DNA of 64,000 nucleotides from JAHBVL01 sp963712055 (GTDB lineage Bacteria > Chloroflexota > Chloroflexia > Thermomicrobiales > UBA6265): assembly GCA_963712055.1 (NCBI GenBank), contig CAVQGN010000009.1:1-64000 (forward strand). The letters are read 5' to 3'. The position numbers and the translations under genes are program-made. Below, piece after piece: positions 26,626-35,767 of this stretch. The notes below the pieces were generated by a model. The model did no database searches. It was not told where the DNA came from and worked only from the letters and a program-made list of their open reading frames with translations. Each line of letters opens with the position of its first letter. Within the stretch, counting starts at the first letter, position 1.

Positions 26626-27041
26626 CTGCTTCCGGTCCGGGGAGAGAGATCGAACGAGGTCCGCGCGAGTGATTCGCCTTTGTGCTGAATCTCGAACACA
26701 TAGCGTCCGAACTGTTCCAGGGTGACGCTCGGCAAGCGGATCACGAACGGCACCGACTGGTCCGACCCCTCCTTGAGCGCCACTGGGCGGCCGACACTGA
26801 CGTCGGCTTTGACCGGTTTTTCGAGCAGACTCCAACCATCTTCATTCCGCAGCACCAGTTCGAAAGAATGCTTCTGGTTTGTTTCGGTCCAGGGAATGAC
26901 GACCCGCACCGCGAGCTCGAACGGCCGGGTATGGGGAACGGACGGCACGGTCAACCGGGACCAGCCACCGCCGAGCACAAAGAGTTTGCCGTTGGCAACC
27001 TGCGCGGCATCGGCCAGCAACAGGCAATCGACTTCAGCCAT
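26610..27041 (-). CDS. DUF6941-like protein
   Basis: 143 residues predicted to be a beta-rich soluble domain. It begins 'MAEVDCLLLADAAQVANGKL', goes on 'FVLGGGWSRL', and ends in 'GRYVFEIQHKGESLARTSF', a pattern I associate with the uncharacterised family DUF6941 found in Actinobacteria and Chloroflexota. No function is known. It is 12 bp upstream of the VOC gene in the same direction and overlaps the end of the GNAT gene. Confidence 0.65.
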   Translation of the reverse strand: MAEVDCLLLADAAQVANGKLFVLGGGWSRLTVPSVPHTRPFELAVRVVIPWTETNQKHSFELVLRNEDGWSLLEKPVKADVSVGRPVALKEGSDQSVPFVIRLPSVTLEQFGRYVFEIQHKGESLARTSFDLSPRTGSSQPVG

Positions 27042-27053
27042 AGCGTTTCCGTT

Positions 27054-27455
27054 TCAAGTTCCGATTGGTGTGCAGAGTTCGACCAGAAGGCCATTCAGAT
27101 CGCGGACGTAGGCGACGGTCTGGCCCCATGGTTTTTCAGTCGGTTCCAGAACGATCGTCGCGCCGGCGGTCAGTGCCTGGGCCAAGAGTCCGGCGACGTC
27201 GTCGGTCGTGAAGGCAATCTCGAGTGCAGATGGGGGCTGGTCGGGTCGGAGACGGGCGAAGTCGGGGCCGACGGATTCCTCGGCGAGTGCTTCAGCTGCG
27301 ATCGATAATGTCGTGCTGCCCGTAAGCAATTCGCCGTAGTCTCCGGAATCACTCAGGAAGCGTCGTTCGAGTCCGAATGCGGCCTCATAGAAGGCGAGCG
27401 TGCGTTCGACGTCCGGAACATAGACAATGGTGTAGGCAAAAGCTCCCTGGATCAT
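27054..27455 (-). CDS. VOC/glyoxalase-like protein
   Basis: Vicinal-oxygen-chelate fold protein of 133 residues from ATG 27455; a much longer open frame upstream is shadow of the methyltransferase. Paired beta-alpha-beta-beta-beta modules are visible: 'FAYTIVYVPDVERTLAFYEAAFG' (given as 'AYTIVYVPDVERTLAFYE') and 'LEIAFTTDDVAGLLAQALTA', ending 'VRDLNGLLVELCTP' with the usual metal-site Glu. Members include glyoxalases, resistance proteins and dioxygenases; which applies here cannot be told. Confidence 0.87.
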   Translation of the reverse strand: MIQGAFAYTIVYVPDVERTLAFYEAAFGLERRFLSDSGDYGELLTGSTTLSIAAEALAEESVGPDFARLRPDQPPSALEIAFTTDDVAGLLAQALTAGATIVLEPTEKPWGQTVAYVRDLNGLLVELCTPIGT

Positions 27456-27512
27456 TCCCGGAGTGTAGCAAAGCGAGACTGGACTGTCATTTGGAAACGA
27501 GCGATTCCTGAC

Positions 27513-28316
27513 GTGACTACACAGCCGATTGACCATCGCGATCACGGCAATGACTATGAGCCTCTTTCGGGTCGATGGAGCCGAATGATGGCACCGGTCT
27601 TCGTGGATTGGCTTGGTGTGCCCGGGCGGGGTCGATGGCTCGATGTCGGGTGCGGGACTGGTGCGCTCATCCAGGCGATTCTGGACGGGGGTTCGCCCAG
27701 TGAAGTCGTTGGGGTTGATCCATCGTCTTCGTATATTGCCTTCGCGCGTGAGCAGATCCATGATCCTCGGGTTCGTTTTGAGGTCGGAACGGCGCAGTCG
27801 TTGCCGGTGGCGTCGAATCAGTACGATGCCGTGGTTTCTGGTCTCGTGATCCAGCATTTGCCCGCGCTCGAGCGCCGCAACGCGATCCAGGAAAGCCTGC
27901 GAGCTGCACGCACTGGTGGTCTGGTTGGCGGCTATGTCTGGGACTACCAGGATGGAATGGAGATTCGGCGGCGTTTCTGGGAAGCAGCCAGTGCGGTTCA
28001 TCCGATCGAAAGCGATATCGACGAGCGTACCCGCTATCCAATTTGCGAACCCGAACTGCTGGAGCAACTCTTTCTTCGAGCCGGACTGAACGCTGTCGAG
28101 GTTGCGCCGTTGGAGATTACCGCCCGGTTTGCCAGGTTCGACGATTATTGGCAGCCATTCCTGGGTGGGTATGGTGTCGCGAGCATGTATCTGCTTGGTC
28201 TCGAAGCGTCAGAGCAGCAGGAGATCCGGGAGCGTCTTGCCGACCAGATCCCTCGCCAGTCCGATGGCTCGATCGAGTTGTTGGTCCGGGCCTGGGGTGT
28301 GAAGGCGGTTGGGTAG
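27513..28316 (+). CDS. Class I SAM-dependent methyltransferase
   Basis: 267 residues from GTG 27513. Motif I 'WLDVGCGTGALIQAIL', motif II acidic residue in 'EVVGVDPSSSYI', motif III 'VGTAQSLPVASNQYD' and motif IV 'AVVSGLVIQHLP' form a complete SAM-binding Rossmann fold of the UbiE/type 11 kind. The C-terminal substrate part ('YWQPFLGGYGVASMYL') is common in Chloroflexota methyltransferases. The substrate is unknown. The start is 57 bp from the divergent VOC gene. Confidence 0.87.
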   Translation: MTTQPIDHRDHGNDYEPLSGRWSRMMAPVFVDWLGVPGRGRWLDVGCGTGALIQAILDGGSPSEVVGVDPSSSYIAFAREQIHDPRVRFEVGTAQSLPVASNQYDAVVSGLVIQHLPALERRNAIQESLRAARTGGLVGGYVWDYQDGMEIRRRFWEAASAVHPIESDIDERTRYPICEPELLEQLFLRAGLNAVEVAPLEITARFARFDDYWQPFLGGYGVASMYLLGLEASEQQEIRERLADQIPRQSDGSIELLVRAWGVKAVG

Positions 28317-28368
28317 TGGATAGCGACGGTTTGGCAGGCGACCACGTCACCGTGAAAGGTCGCACGGC

Positions 28369-29124
28369 ATGACAACCAGGATGCTTTCCGATCAAACGTT
28401 TTCTTCGGCCACGACCGGAGCGGTGACGCCCAGCGCAACCAGGGCGGAGACCATGACGCTCAATGGAACGCTCGACAAAGCGTTTCTCTTTCTTGCGGTC
28501 ATGAGCGTATCTGCAATCGCCGGGTGGCATTACGCGCATCGAATTTTCGAGACGACATCGAGTCTCTGGTTCCTGATTGGGTACACCGCGCTGATCTCAG
28601 TCAGTCTCTGGGTCGCCAGTAACCCAGAATGGGCCAAGTACGTCGGTTTCGGGTACGCGATCACGCAAGGACTCTGGATGGGCGCGGTTTCGCAGTCGTA
28701 TGACGCGATCTGGAATGGGGTTGTTACCCAGGCACTGATGGCGACAGGAACCGTTTTCTTCGTCTGTCTGATTCTCTATCGGTTCGAAATCGTGCGGGCA
28801 ACCCCACGTGTCCGTCGAGCCGTGTTTCTTGGTTCAGTTGGTGTCATGGCTGGCTATCTGCTGGCGGCTATTCTGGCCGTGTTCGGAGTCGATATCACCT
28901 TCTGGAACGATCCGAACTGGCTGAGCATCATCATCACGGTCATCATCGCGATCCTGGCGGCTCTCAATCTGATTGTCGATTTTGACGAGATTGCCAAGGG
29001 GATTCAGACGCACGCGCCGAAATCAATGGAGTGGTATTGCGCGTTTGCGTTGCTGACCGGATTGCTCTGGCTCTACATCGAGTCGTTGCGACTGATTTCG
29101 CTGATCCGGGAGCAAAGCGAGTAA
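28369..29124 (+). CDS. Bax inhibitor-1-like membrane protein
   Basis: 251-residue integral membrane protein with about seven helices, matching the bacterial Bax inhibitor-1-like family (PF12811-type, related to YccA/YetJ). Signature parts are 'FLFLAVMSVSAIAGWHYA', the helix 'GFGYAITQGLWMGAVS', and 'LNLIVDFDEIAKGI' with the conserved acidic residues that in YetJ form the pH-dependent calcium-leak site. ATG 28369 is used; an internal ATG at 28450 would drop the Ser/Thr-rich leader of 27 residues. It lies 52 bp after the methyltransferase. Confidence 0.88.
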   Translation: MTTRMLSDQTFSSATTGAVTPSATRAETMTLNGTLDKAFLFLAVMSVSAIAGWHYAHRIFETTSSLWFLIGYTALISVSLWVASNPEWAKYVGFGYAITQGLWMGAVSQSYDAIWNGVVTQALMATGTVFFVCLILYRFEIVRATPRVRRAVFLGSVGVMAGYLLAAILAVFGVDITFWNDPNWLSIIITVIIAILAALNLIVDFDEIAKGIQTHAPKSMEWYCAFALLTGLLWLYIESLRLISLIREQSE

Positions 29125-29134
29125 TCAGGGTGCG

Positions 29135-29239
29135 TTAGGAGTGACAGCCTGGGCAGCGACGTCGCTGGCGCCAATCGAGAAACCAGCGACCGGTCGGCGT
29201 TTCGGCCAGGATTCCGCGAATCATCCGCCCGACGGTCAT
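29135..29239 (-). CDS. Candidate 34-residue Cys-containing small protein
   Basis: A very short frame whose ATG overlaps the stop of the rhodanese gene (ATGA), so it could be translated by coupling. It encodes a basic, Trp/Arg-rich peptide with 'RRRCPGCH' at the C-terminus, a CxxC-type pair. The overlap is the only strong argument; chance cannot be excluded. Confidence 0.3.
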   Translation of the reverse strand: MTVGRMIRGILAETPTGRWFLDWRQRRRCPGCHS

Positions 29240-30150
29240 GGTTGGTCGCCGGTAGTCACTGGTCGGTCGGGGTCAGAGGTCCATTCAGCATAGGAACCGC
29301 TAAACAGCGATACCTTCTCGAACCCGATCAGCCGAAGGGTGAAATAGGTTGCCGCCGAGCGAACGCCAGTCGTGCAATAGGGGATAACCGTTTGATCCGG
29401 GGTGACGCCGGCGGCGGCATACATCGCGAGCAACTCTTCGGCGCTTTTCCAGTATTTCGGGCCGTCGGCCTCGGCGTTCTGCGTAAACGGGATGTTTATG
29501 GCACCGGGGATGTGACCGTCGGCATATTCGCCTGACTCACGAGCGTCGATCAGAGTGGTACCGTCATCCGCGACCGCGGTTTCGACTTCCGTGACCTCGG
29601 CGATCGCCTCGTCGTTCGGGATGCCGACATAGGGCGTAGCCGCAGGTGTTGGCTCGACCGGTCCGGTTTCGACTGCCTGTCCGGAACTGGACCATGCTGG
29701 GAGTCCGCCGTTGAGAATGCGGATGTCTTCGTGTCCCAGTTGATAGAACAACCACCAAAGCCGGGGAGCGTAGAAGGTGCCCCCATCGTAGACCACTACG
29801 GTCTGATCACGGGTGACGCCGAGCGAGGTGAAAATGGCTTCGACGTCGTTCCGCCAGCTTTCGATCTGCTGATCAGATGTCTCGGTGATCTCGAACGCCG
29901 GCCAATCGGTTTGGACTGAACCGGGAATGTGACCGGCAGCGAAATCCTCTGGCGGCATGAGCGCGATGATGGCGACCGTTGGGTCGGCAGTCCGTTCCGC
30001 TAGCCAGGCAGAATCGACAAGCCATTCCGGATGGGCATAGGAAACAGCAGTAGGCGACGCGAGCGGGGTCGCTGATTGGCCAATCGCACTGCCGCTGCCT
30101 AAGACAAGCGAAGCGAGAAGGATCAGCAGGGTTTTCGGTAGTCGATGCAT
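29236..30150 (-). CDS. Secreted two-domain rhodanese-type sulfurtransferase
   Basis: Thiosulfate/mercaptopyruvate sulfurtransferase-like protein of 304 residues. A Sec signal (about 1-25) is followed by a TPLASPT linker. Two rhodanese domains follow: residues 38-160 lack a catalytic Cys ('VVVYDGGTFYAPR' has Asp at that place), as usual for the N-terminal half; the C-terminal domain has the active Cys259 in 'PYCTTGVRSA' and the 'DARESGEYADGHIPGA' motif. It acts outside the cytoplasm. It is encoded 40 bp upstream of the start side of gltX's 3' end in the same direction but separately. Confidence 0.9.
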   Translation of the reverse strand: MHRLPKTLLILLASLVLGSGSAIGQSATPLASPTAVSYAHPEWLVDSAWLAERTADPTVAIIALMPPEDFAAGHIPGSVQTDWPAFEITETSDQQIESWRNDVEAIFTSLGVTRDQTVVVYDGGTFYAPRLWWLFYQLGHEDIRILNGGLPAWSSSGQAVETGPVEPTPAATPYVGIPNDEAIAEVTEVETAVADDGTTLIDARESGEYADGHIPGAINIPFTQNAEADGPKYWKSAEELLAMYAAAGVTPDQTVIPYCTTGVRSAATYFTLRLIGFEKVSLFSGSYAEWTSDPDRPVTTGDQP

Positions 30151-30189
30151 CGGTGTTCTCCTTGACGAGCTCAGCCTCGTGATTCGGAA

Positions 30190-31734
30190 CTATTCGCTGG
30201 GTTCGTAGCCATCCAGGAGCGCAATTGCCGCTTCGATCCGGGACTTGACCCGGTCATCGCCAATCACGCGCAGGGTTTCGAAAAGCCCAGGCGATTCCTT
30301 TCGTCCGGTAGTGGCGACGCGAATCGGCATAAAGAGCTGACCAGCCTTGACGCCGAGCTCTTCGGCGAGGTGGCGCAGCGCTGCTTCGGTCGCTGCTTCA
30401 TCGCTGACGCTGACCCCATCGAGGGTTGTCCGAACCGCCTCGAGCGCTTGTCGAGTCTCGGCAGCAGTTGCCTTTTTCGGGATCAGCAGCGCAGGGTCGT
30501 AGTCGGCCAGGGGGTCGCGGAGAAAGAAATCCATCAGATCGGGCGCGTCAGAGAGAAGGACCAGGCGGTCCTTCAGCAGCGCGGTGATCTCGCGGACCCG
30601 CTCGAACTCAGCGGTCCCTTCTGCCGGGATGCTGTCAATCAAACCAGCGTCGTGAAGGAAGGGGAGAACGCGTTTTGTGACCTCGTCGAGTGTGAGGACA
30701 TGATTGATGTACTGCTGGTTGAACCACTTGAGTTTGTCGTAATCGAAAGTCGCTGGTGAGGGACTGACCCGTTCGAGTGTCCATTTCTGGAGCAGATCTT
30801 CCTTTGAAAACATCTCGGTCGATCCGTCGAGACTCCAGCCGAGGAGAGCGAGATAGTTCATCAGTGCTTCGGGCAGATAGCCCTGGGTGCGGAACTCTTC
30901 CATGGCGGTGGAACCATGACGTTTCGACAGTTTGCCTCCACCGGGAGCGAGGATGAGAGGCATATGCGCCAACACAGGAACGTCCCAGTCAAACGCGCGA
31001 TAGAGCTGGAGGTGGACTGGCGCAGTTGGGATCCATTCCTCACCGCGCATGATATGGGTGATCTGCATCAGATGGTCGTCGACCACATTGGCGAGATGAT
31101 AGGTGGGAAAACCGTCGGACTTCAGCAGCACCAGATCCTCGAGGTTCGTGTTCTGAAACACCATTTGTCCGCGGAGGAGATCATCGACGATGGTTTCGCC
31201 ATCGCGTGGCATTTTGAATCGGATCACGAACGGTTCGCCGGCTTCGGCGCGGCGGTCGCTCTCTTCGCGGCTCATAGATCGGCAGACGCGATCGTAACCA
31301 GGGGGCTCTTTGCGTTCACGCTGCGCTTCCCGCACGAGCGCGAGTCGCTCCGGTGTGCAGAAACAGCGATAGGCATGGTCATCATCGAGCAATTGCTGCG
31401 CGTACTGCTGATAAAGGTCGGTCCGTTCACTCTGGACATACGGACCAACTGGTCCGCCTTTATCGGGTCCTTCTTCCCAGGTCAAGCCAAACCATTCGAG
31501 GATGTCGAGCATGCCTTGGGCGGCGCCGGGAACAAAGCGACTCCGGTCGGTATCTTCGATGCGAACAACGAAGGTGCCAGTCTTGCCTTCGCGTGCTGTC
31601 TCGCCGTGCGAGAAGAGCCAGTTGAAGAGCGCCGTGCGCGCACCGCCAACATGGAGAAGCCCGGTTGGGGAAGGTGGAAAGCGCACCCGGACGTCGGTCG
31701 GAGGATTTTGCTGGTCGATTCCTGCTGCTGTCAC
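30190..31734 (-). CDS. gltX: Glutamyl-tRNA synthetase
   Basis: Charges tRNA-Glu (and possibly tRNA-Gln for amidation). The class I signature 'PSPTGLLHVGGART' (HIGH-type motif) stands near residue 22 and 'GGKLSKRHGS' is the KMSKS motif. From GTG 31734 the product is 514 residues, a normal length. The open frame reaches ATG 31845, but the extra 37 residues are not family-like, a GGGAG ribosome site precedes the GTG, and a TATACT sequence lies at 31782-31787 (minus) just upstream. The anticodon-binding domain is complete at the C-terminus. Confidence 0.94.
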   Translation of the reverse strand: MTAAGIDQQNPPTDVRVRFPPSPTGLLHVGGARTALFNWLFSHGETAREGKTGTFVVRIEDTDRSRFVPGAAQGMLDILEWFGLTWEEGPDKGGPVGPYVQSERTDLYQQYAQQLLDDDHAYRCFCTPERLALVREAQRERKEPPGYDRVCRSMSREESDRRAEAGEPFVIRFKMPRDGETIVDDLLRGQMVFQNTNLEDLVLLKSDGFPTYHLANVVDDHLMQITHIMRGEEWIPTAPVHLQLYRAFDWDVPVLAHMPLILAPGGGKLSKRHGSTAMEEFRTQGYLPEALMNYLALLGWSLDGSTEMFSKEDLLQKWTLERVSPSPATFDYDKLKWFNQQYINHVLTLDEVTKRVLPFLHDAGLIDSIPAEGTAEFERVREITALLKDRLVLLSDAPDLMDFFLRDPLADYDPALLIPKKATAAETRQALEAVRTTLDGVSVSDEAATEAALRHLAEELGVKAGQLFMPIRVATTGRKESPGLFETLRVIGDDRVKSRIEAAIALLDGYEPSE

Positions 31735-31947
31735 CTTCGTTTGTTCTCCCTGCGTATTGATGGCGATATCGCCGCTGCAAGAGTATAGCGAGGCCCGTAG
31801 TGGCTCGAAGCGCCGGATTCGGTTTGATTCGTGAGAATCTGGCACAATAGCATCACGAAGGTCGGAACGATTAGCTAGGTGGTCCGCTGATTACCCGTAC
31901 CCGTTTGAACCAAGACCAACAAACCGAGAAGAGTGAGTAGCGCTCGA

Positions 31948-34443
31948 ATGGAACTTCGCGCCGACATCGATGCTATCGCTTCACGAAACGCTTTCGTGAC
32001 GCCACCAGGTCTGATGCCGATTTACGGGCGCGACGCAGATCTACTCCGGTTGCGAGATCTTCTGAAGAATCGAGAAACCAGACTCGTGACGATTCTTGGT
32101 CCGGGAGGCGTTGGCAAGACAAGACTTGCGATTGAGGCAGCCAAGACGTTCAGGGGAGATTTTCCGGGCGGTATCTGCTTTGTCGAACTGATCGCGCTGA
32201 GTCATGCGACCGAGGTTCCGCGCGAGATTTTGAAACGGACCGGGGTGATTGGGGCTTCACCAGAGGCAATTCCCGATATCCTGAGCCAGATCAGTTCAGA
32301 AGCGCCGATGCTGATGGTGCTCGACAATTTCGAACATGTTCTCGACGCTTCACCGGTAATCGAGAGGTTGTTGGAGGAGTGTCAACACCTGCAAGTGCTG
32401 GTGACTAGCCAAGCCAGGCTTCGCCTTCCGGCTGAAGCCGTTTTCGAGCTTGGTCCACTTTCGTTGCCGGTTTCGGATCATCCGTCCAGTGATGAATTAC
32501 AGCGTTCCGGTGCGACCCTTCTCTTTATGGAACGAGCCAGAGCGTTGCGGGGTTCGTTTACGGCCACCGATGGGTCCGCGGCTGACGTAGTCGAGATCTG
32601 CCGAAACCTCGATGGCATGCCACTCGCGATCGAACTTGCCGCCTCCCGGGTCAATCTCCTGACACCGACGGCAATCCTGGCCAGACTGCAGGAGCATCCG
32701 CTGGAACTGACCAGTTCCATCAGCGGACGTCCAGAACGGCACCAGCATTTGCGGTCTGCCATCCGCTGGAGCTATTCCCTGTTGGATGCCGAGGAGCAGC
32801 AGGTTTACCGGCGTCTATCGGTCTTTCGCGGGAGTTTCGAGATCGATGCCGCCTCCCAGATAGCGGGACCGGGTGAAACCCGCGAAATGCTCGACATCAT
32901 CGGGTCGCTCGTCGACCGGAGTTTCATGCGGCCATCGGACGATTGGGAAACGACGAACCGTTTTGCATTGCTGGGTGCCATGCGGCAGTTTGGCGCGGAG
33001 CAGCTGATCGAGGCAGGCGAGACCACGCGTTACCGCGACCGCCATCTTGACTGGTTCCTGCATCAGGCGGAAGCGAGCGAAACTGGCCTGATTGGGGAGG
33101 ACGCAGCCGCGTGGTATCAGCGCATGTCCGCCGATCAATCCAACCATCGCGCGGCTCTGGAGTGGGCGCTCGACCAGGGCTACGTCGAAAAGAGCCTGCG
33201 GATGGCGTCCGCGCTCTGGCGTTTCTGGGTTCGCGGCGGACTCGAGGAAAACCGCGAATGGCTGAAACGAGCGCTGACGCTCGATGGTGCGGCGTCTCCA
33301 GCGACCCGGGCCAAAGCATGGCACACGCTTGGAAATTGCGAACTCGATCTCGGTGACTATTCTGCCGCCCGGCAGTCCTATCTCCGGGGGTTGGAATATG
33401 TGGACAGCGAACTCGACAAATCGAATTTTGCCCGGTCGCTGAATGGTCTCGGTCTGGTTTCCTATTTTACCGGTGACTACCGGGCTGCAGAACGGGACCA
33501 TCGTTTGGCGCTCGATTTACGCCGGACCGAGAAGGACATTACTGGTATCGGCAACAGTCTGACGAACCTGGGCGATGTGCTGCTGGCGACCGGTGATCTC
33601 GAAGAAGCCGAACGTCTCCATGAAGAAGCGCTGCTCGTTCGCCTCGATGCCGCCGACGATAACGCGGTTGCCTATTCCTTATTCAATCTAGGCGTCGTTG
33701 CTGAGCGGCTGGGAAACTTCGAGCGGTCGCTCTTGCTAATGGAAGATTCCCTGAACCGAATGGATGCTGTTGGCGATCTGCTCGGGAAAGCCTATGTTCT
33801 CGCCGAAATTGGCAATGTCCAACTCGAGATGGGAGCCCATCAGAATGCGGCCATAGCCCTCCGCGACGCACTCGAGATTCGGCGGTCGCTTGGCGACCAG
33901 CGCGGTGTCATCGAATGTGTCGAACGGATCGCGGAAATCATCGCGCTGGCTGGCCAGGCCGAAGAGGCCGCCCGGCTCTTTGGAGCGGCCGCAGTCCATC
34001 GGCAACGACTTCATGCCGCACTCCCGCCGAGCGACCAAGAAATGATGGAGCGCTGGCTGCAAACGCTGGAAGCCTCACTTGGAACCCAGGAATTCGAGAA
34101 CTTGGCCTATGCCGGGAGACTGATGTCGGCGCCAGCGGCTGCCAGCCGGGCGCTGGAAAACGTCGCCAATCTTCTCACCGATGGTGGGCGCGATGAGGTG
34201 AAGTCTGACGACGTTGGTTTGAAGGGAGCCGTGCTCTCGATCCGCGAGCAGGAGGTTCTCCGTCTGGTCGCCCAGGGTCTGACTGATCAGGAAATCGCCG
34301 ATCGACTCTTCATGAGTCGCCGGACCGCGACCACGCACCAGACCAACATTCGGCGCAAGCTCGGCGCCCAGAATCGCGCTGAAGCGGTCGCGTTCGCGAT
34401 TCGGGATGGAATCATCCTCGTCCCGGGCGCCTCGCCCGAGTAA
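31948..34443 (+). CDS. LuxR-type regulator with STAND ATPase and TPR domains
   Basis: 831-residue STAND regulator, using ATG 31948 (GTG 31933 adds five residues). Walker A 'GPGGVGKT' at 51-58, Walker B 'MLMVLDNFEHVL', 'VLVTSQARLRLPAE' and 'GMPLAIELAASRVN' define the NB-ARC-like core. The middle is a chain of TPR-type repeats ('LNGLGLVSYFTGDYRAAERD', 'SLTNLGDVLLATGDLEEAE'). The C-terminus is a LuxR/FixJ HTH ('LSIREQEVLRLVAQGLTDQE', 'RTATTHQTNIRRKLG'). Unlike the regulator at 21.8 kb the HTH is at the end, so the two are independent family members. It is divergent from gltX. Confidence 0.9.
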   Translation: MELRADIDAIASRNAFVTPPGLMPIYGRDADLLRLRDLLKNRETRLVTILGPGGVGKTRLAIEAAKTFRGDFPGGICFVELIALSHATEVPREILKRTGVIGASPEAIPDILSQISSEAPMLMVLDNFEHVLDASPVIERLLEECQHLQVLVTSQARLRLPAEAVFELGPLSLPVSDHPSSDELQRSGATLLFMERARALRGSFTATDGSAADVVEICRNLDGMPLAIELAASRVNLLTPTAILARLQEHPLELTSSISGRPERHQHLRSAIRWSYSLLDAEEQQVYRRLSVFRGSFEIDAASQIAGPGETREMLDIIGSLVDRSFMRPSDDWETTNRFALLGAMRQFGAEQLIEAGETTRYRDRHLDWFLHQAEASETGLIGEDAAAWYQRMSADQSNHRAALEWALDQGYVEKSLRMASALWRFWVRGGLEENREWLKRALTLDGAASPATRAKAWHTLGNCELDLGDYSAARQSYLRGLEYVDSELDKSNFARSLNGLGLVSYFTGDYRAAERDHRLALDLRRTEKDITGIGNSLTNLGDVLLATGDLEEAERLHEEALLVRLDAADDNAVAYSLFNLGVVAERLGNFERSLLLMEDSLNRMDAVGDLLGKAYVLAEIGNVQLEMGAHQNAAIALRDALEIRRSLGDQRGVIECVERIAEIIALAGQAEEAARLFGAAAVHRQRLHAALPPSDQEMMERWLQTLEASLGTQEFENLAYAGRLMSAPAAASRALENVANLLTDGGRDEVKSDDVGLKGAVLSIREQEVLRLVAQGLTDQEIADRLFMSRRTATTHQTNIRRKLGAQNRAEAVAFAIRDGIILVPGASPE

Positions 34444-34843
34444 TCCCTCAGTCCAATCAGAAACATCGCTTACGGGCAAATACGTAAATTCTACGTACTT
34501 CTACCGATGGTTGCGGATGCCTCGAGGCACCACACTATCGGTGGTTCTGAAGAAGTCGACGAGCATTCCAGCCAATTCCGAACCAACCGAGCATTCGGGT
34601 ACCAGAAGGTTGGAGTGGAGGACCAACCACCGGCGTCACAACCGGTAGAGCTCCAGCCAATTTACCTCCGTGAGCGCCGGGCGAAAGCCCGGCGTTCAGC
34701 GTCCAAGCCGCGTCGTTTCCCCGGCAGGAAACGATCTGTGCTGAACGTGCGTTTTTTGAAGTGACGGCAACGGTAGACTTGTCGCCAATCAGTTCCACGA
34801 TGGTCGTGGCAACTGCATACCACGGAAAATTGGAGAAGATCGG
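34444..34843 (+). promoter_or_regulatory. 400-bp structured intergenic region upstream of META-domain gene
   Basis: No gene is seen, but secondary structure is dense. TACGTA occurs at 34481-34486 and 34492-34497, one helical turn apart. An arm pair ACCGAT/ATCGGT (34503/34537) encloses the palindrome TGCCTCGAGGCA (34518-34529). A 12-bp stem closed by a GAAA tetraloop spans 34671-34698. An 8-bp hairpin lies at 34713-34734. CGTTCAGC (34693) can instead pair with GCTGAACG (34740-34747), excluding the tetraloop stem, and is followed by T6 at 34752-34757. This layout resembles an attenuator or the end of a mobile element. See findings. Confidence 0.5.
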
Positions 34844-35692
34844 ATGCAAGTCTTTCCTCGTCCGCGGATCGCGCGTCTTGCTGTTGCCGCGGGATTGGCA
34901 CTCGTGATTGGCAGTAGCATGATTGCAGTACTTCCAGGTTCTGCGCAGGATGCGACTCCTGATGCCGAAAGCGACGCGCTGCCGCCGATTCTCTGGCAAC
35001 TCACTGAGATCGTCGACAGCGTCAACGGGTCGATCATGATCGACAACCCGGAGCAATACACCGTTCAGTTCTTGCCAGAGGGTCTACTTGCGGTTGGCGC
35101 CGATTGCAATCGAGCCGCGCTTGGATACACGGTGAATGGTCCTTCCCTCGAGATCAAACCTGGGGTCATGACGCTGGCTGCATGTGGCGAGAATTCGATG
35201 TCGAACGAATTCGTCAAGCAACTCGGATTCGTAACCTCGTATTCGATCGATCAGTCGGAAGCGAGTGACCAACTCGTGCTGGCTATGATGGCCGATGGCG
35301 GCTTTCTCCGCTTCCAGCCTTCGTTGACGGGAGTGGTCTGGCAGTGGCAGCAGTTCCAGGGTGGAGACGGCACCATCATTGCGCCCGATGACCCAAGCCA
35401 GTACACGCTCCAGTTCGAAGCCGACGGCACGGTCACTGGCCAGGTCGCCTGCAATCGTGGCAAGGGCACTTATATGGTTGACGGTTCGAGTATTTCGATC
35501 GTGTTGGCCACCACAAAAATGGCCTGTCCGCCGGGTTCGCTCGATGCGGAGTTTGGCCTATACATCTCCGAATCGAACACATTTGTGATTCGCAATGGCC
35601 AGTTCTCGCTGGCGTTGCCGGTTGATTCGGGAATCGCGTCGTTCGATCCCGTCGTCGACATGCCTGGCACCGAAGCGACTCCTGAGGCCTGA
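34844..35692 (+). CDS. Secreted tandem META-domain protein
   Basis: 282 residues: a Sec signal (about 1-34), a QDATPDAE linker, then two META (HslJ-like) domains. Each has the 'W.L' start ('ILWQLTEIV' and 'VVWQWQQFQ'), a 'QFLPEGLLAVGADCNRA' or 'QFEADGTVTGQVACNRG' segment, and a late 'MTLAACGE' or 'TKMACPPGS'. The two Cys per domain probably form a disulfide. HslJ-type proteins are linked to heat-shock and novobiocin resistance in E. coli, but the function here is unknown. It ends in a TPEA tail. Confidence 0.83.
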   Translation: MQVFPRPRIARLAVAAGLALVIGSSMIAVLPGSAQDATPDAESDALPPILWQLTEIVDSVNGSIMIDNPEQYTVQFLPEGLLAVGADCNRAALGYTVNGPSLEIKPGVMTLAACGENSMSNEFVKQLGFVTSYSIDQSEASDQLVLAMMADGGFLRFQPSLTGVVWQWQQFQGGDGTIIAPDDPSQYTLQFEADGTVTGQVACNRGKGTYMVDGSSISIVLATTKMACPPGSLDAEFGLYISESNTFVIRNGQFSLALPVDSGIASFDPVVDMPGTEATPEA

Positions 35693-35725
35693 TCGTCGCG
35701 CTCCAGTCTTGATAGGTTCTCGAAA

Positions 35726-35754
35726 AAGCGAGGTGGACGGTGTCCGCCTCGCTT
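35726..35754. terminator. Hairpin terminator between convergent genes
   Basis: Arms AAGCGAGGTGGAC and GTCCGCCTCGCTT pair over 13 bp (one G-T) with a GGT loop. On the minus strand five T follow the stem, giving a rho-independent terminator for the 35768 gene. On the plus strand it can also stop the META gene. Confidence 0.75.
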
Positions 35755-35767
35755 CTTCAGGTGTTGA

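Noticed and set aside
31843..31848. CACAAT as a -10 for the STAND-LuxR gene with TTGATT as -35
   Set aside because: The spacing is only 13 bp, too short for a sigma70 promoter.
34535..35056. Minus-strand frame of 173 residues as a possible TnpB C-terminal remnant
   Set aside because: No zinc-finger or RuvC motif is visible; the frame mostly reads through hairpins and the META gene. Element ends remain possible from structure only.
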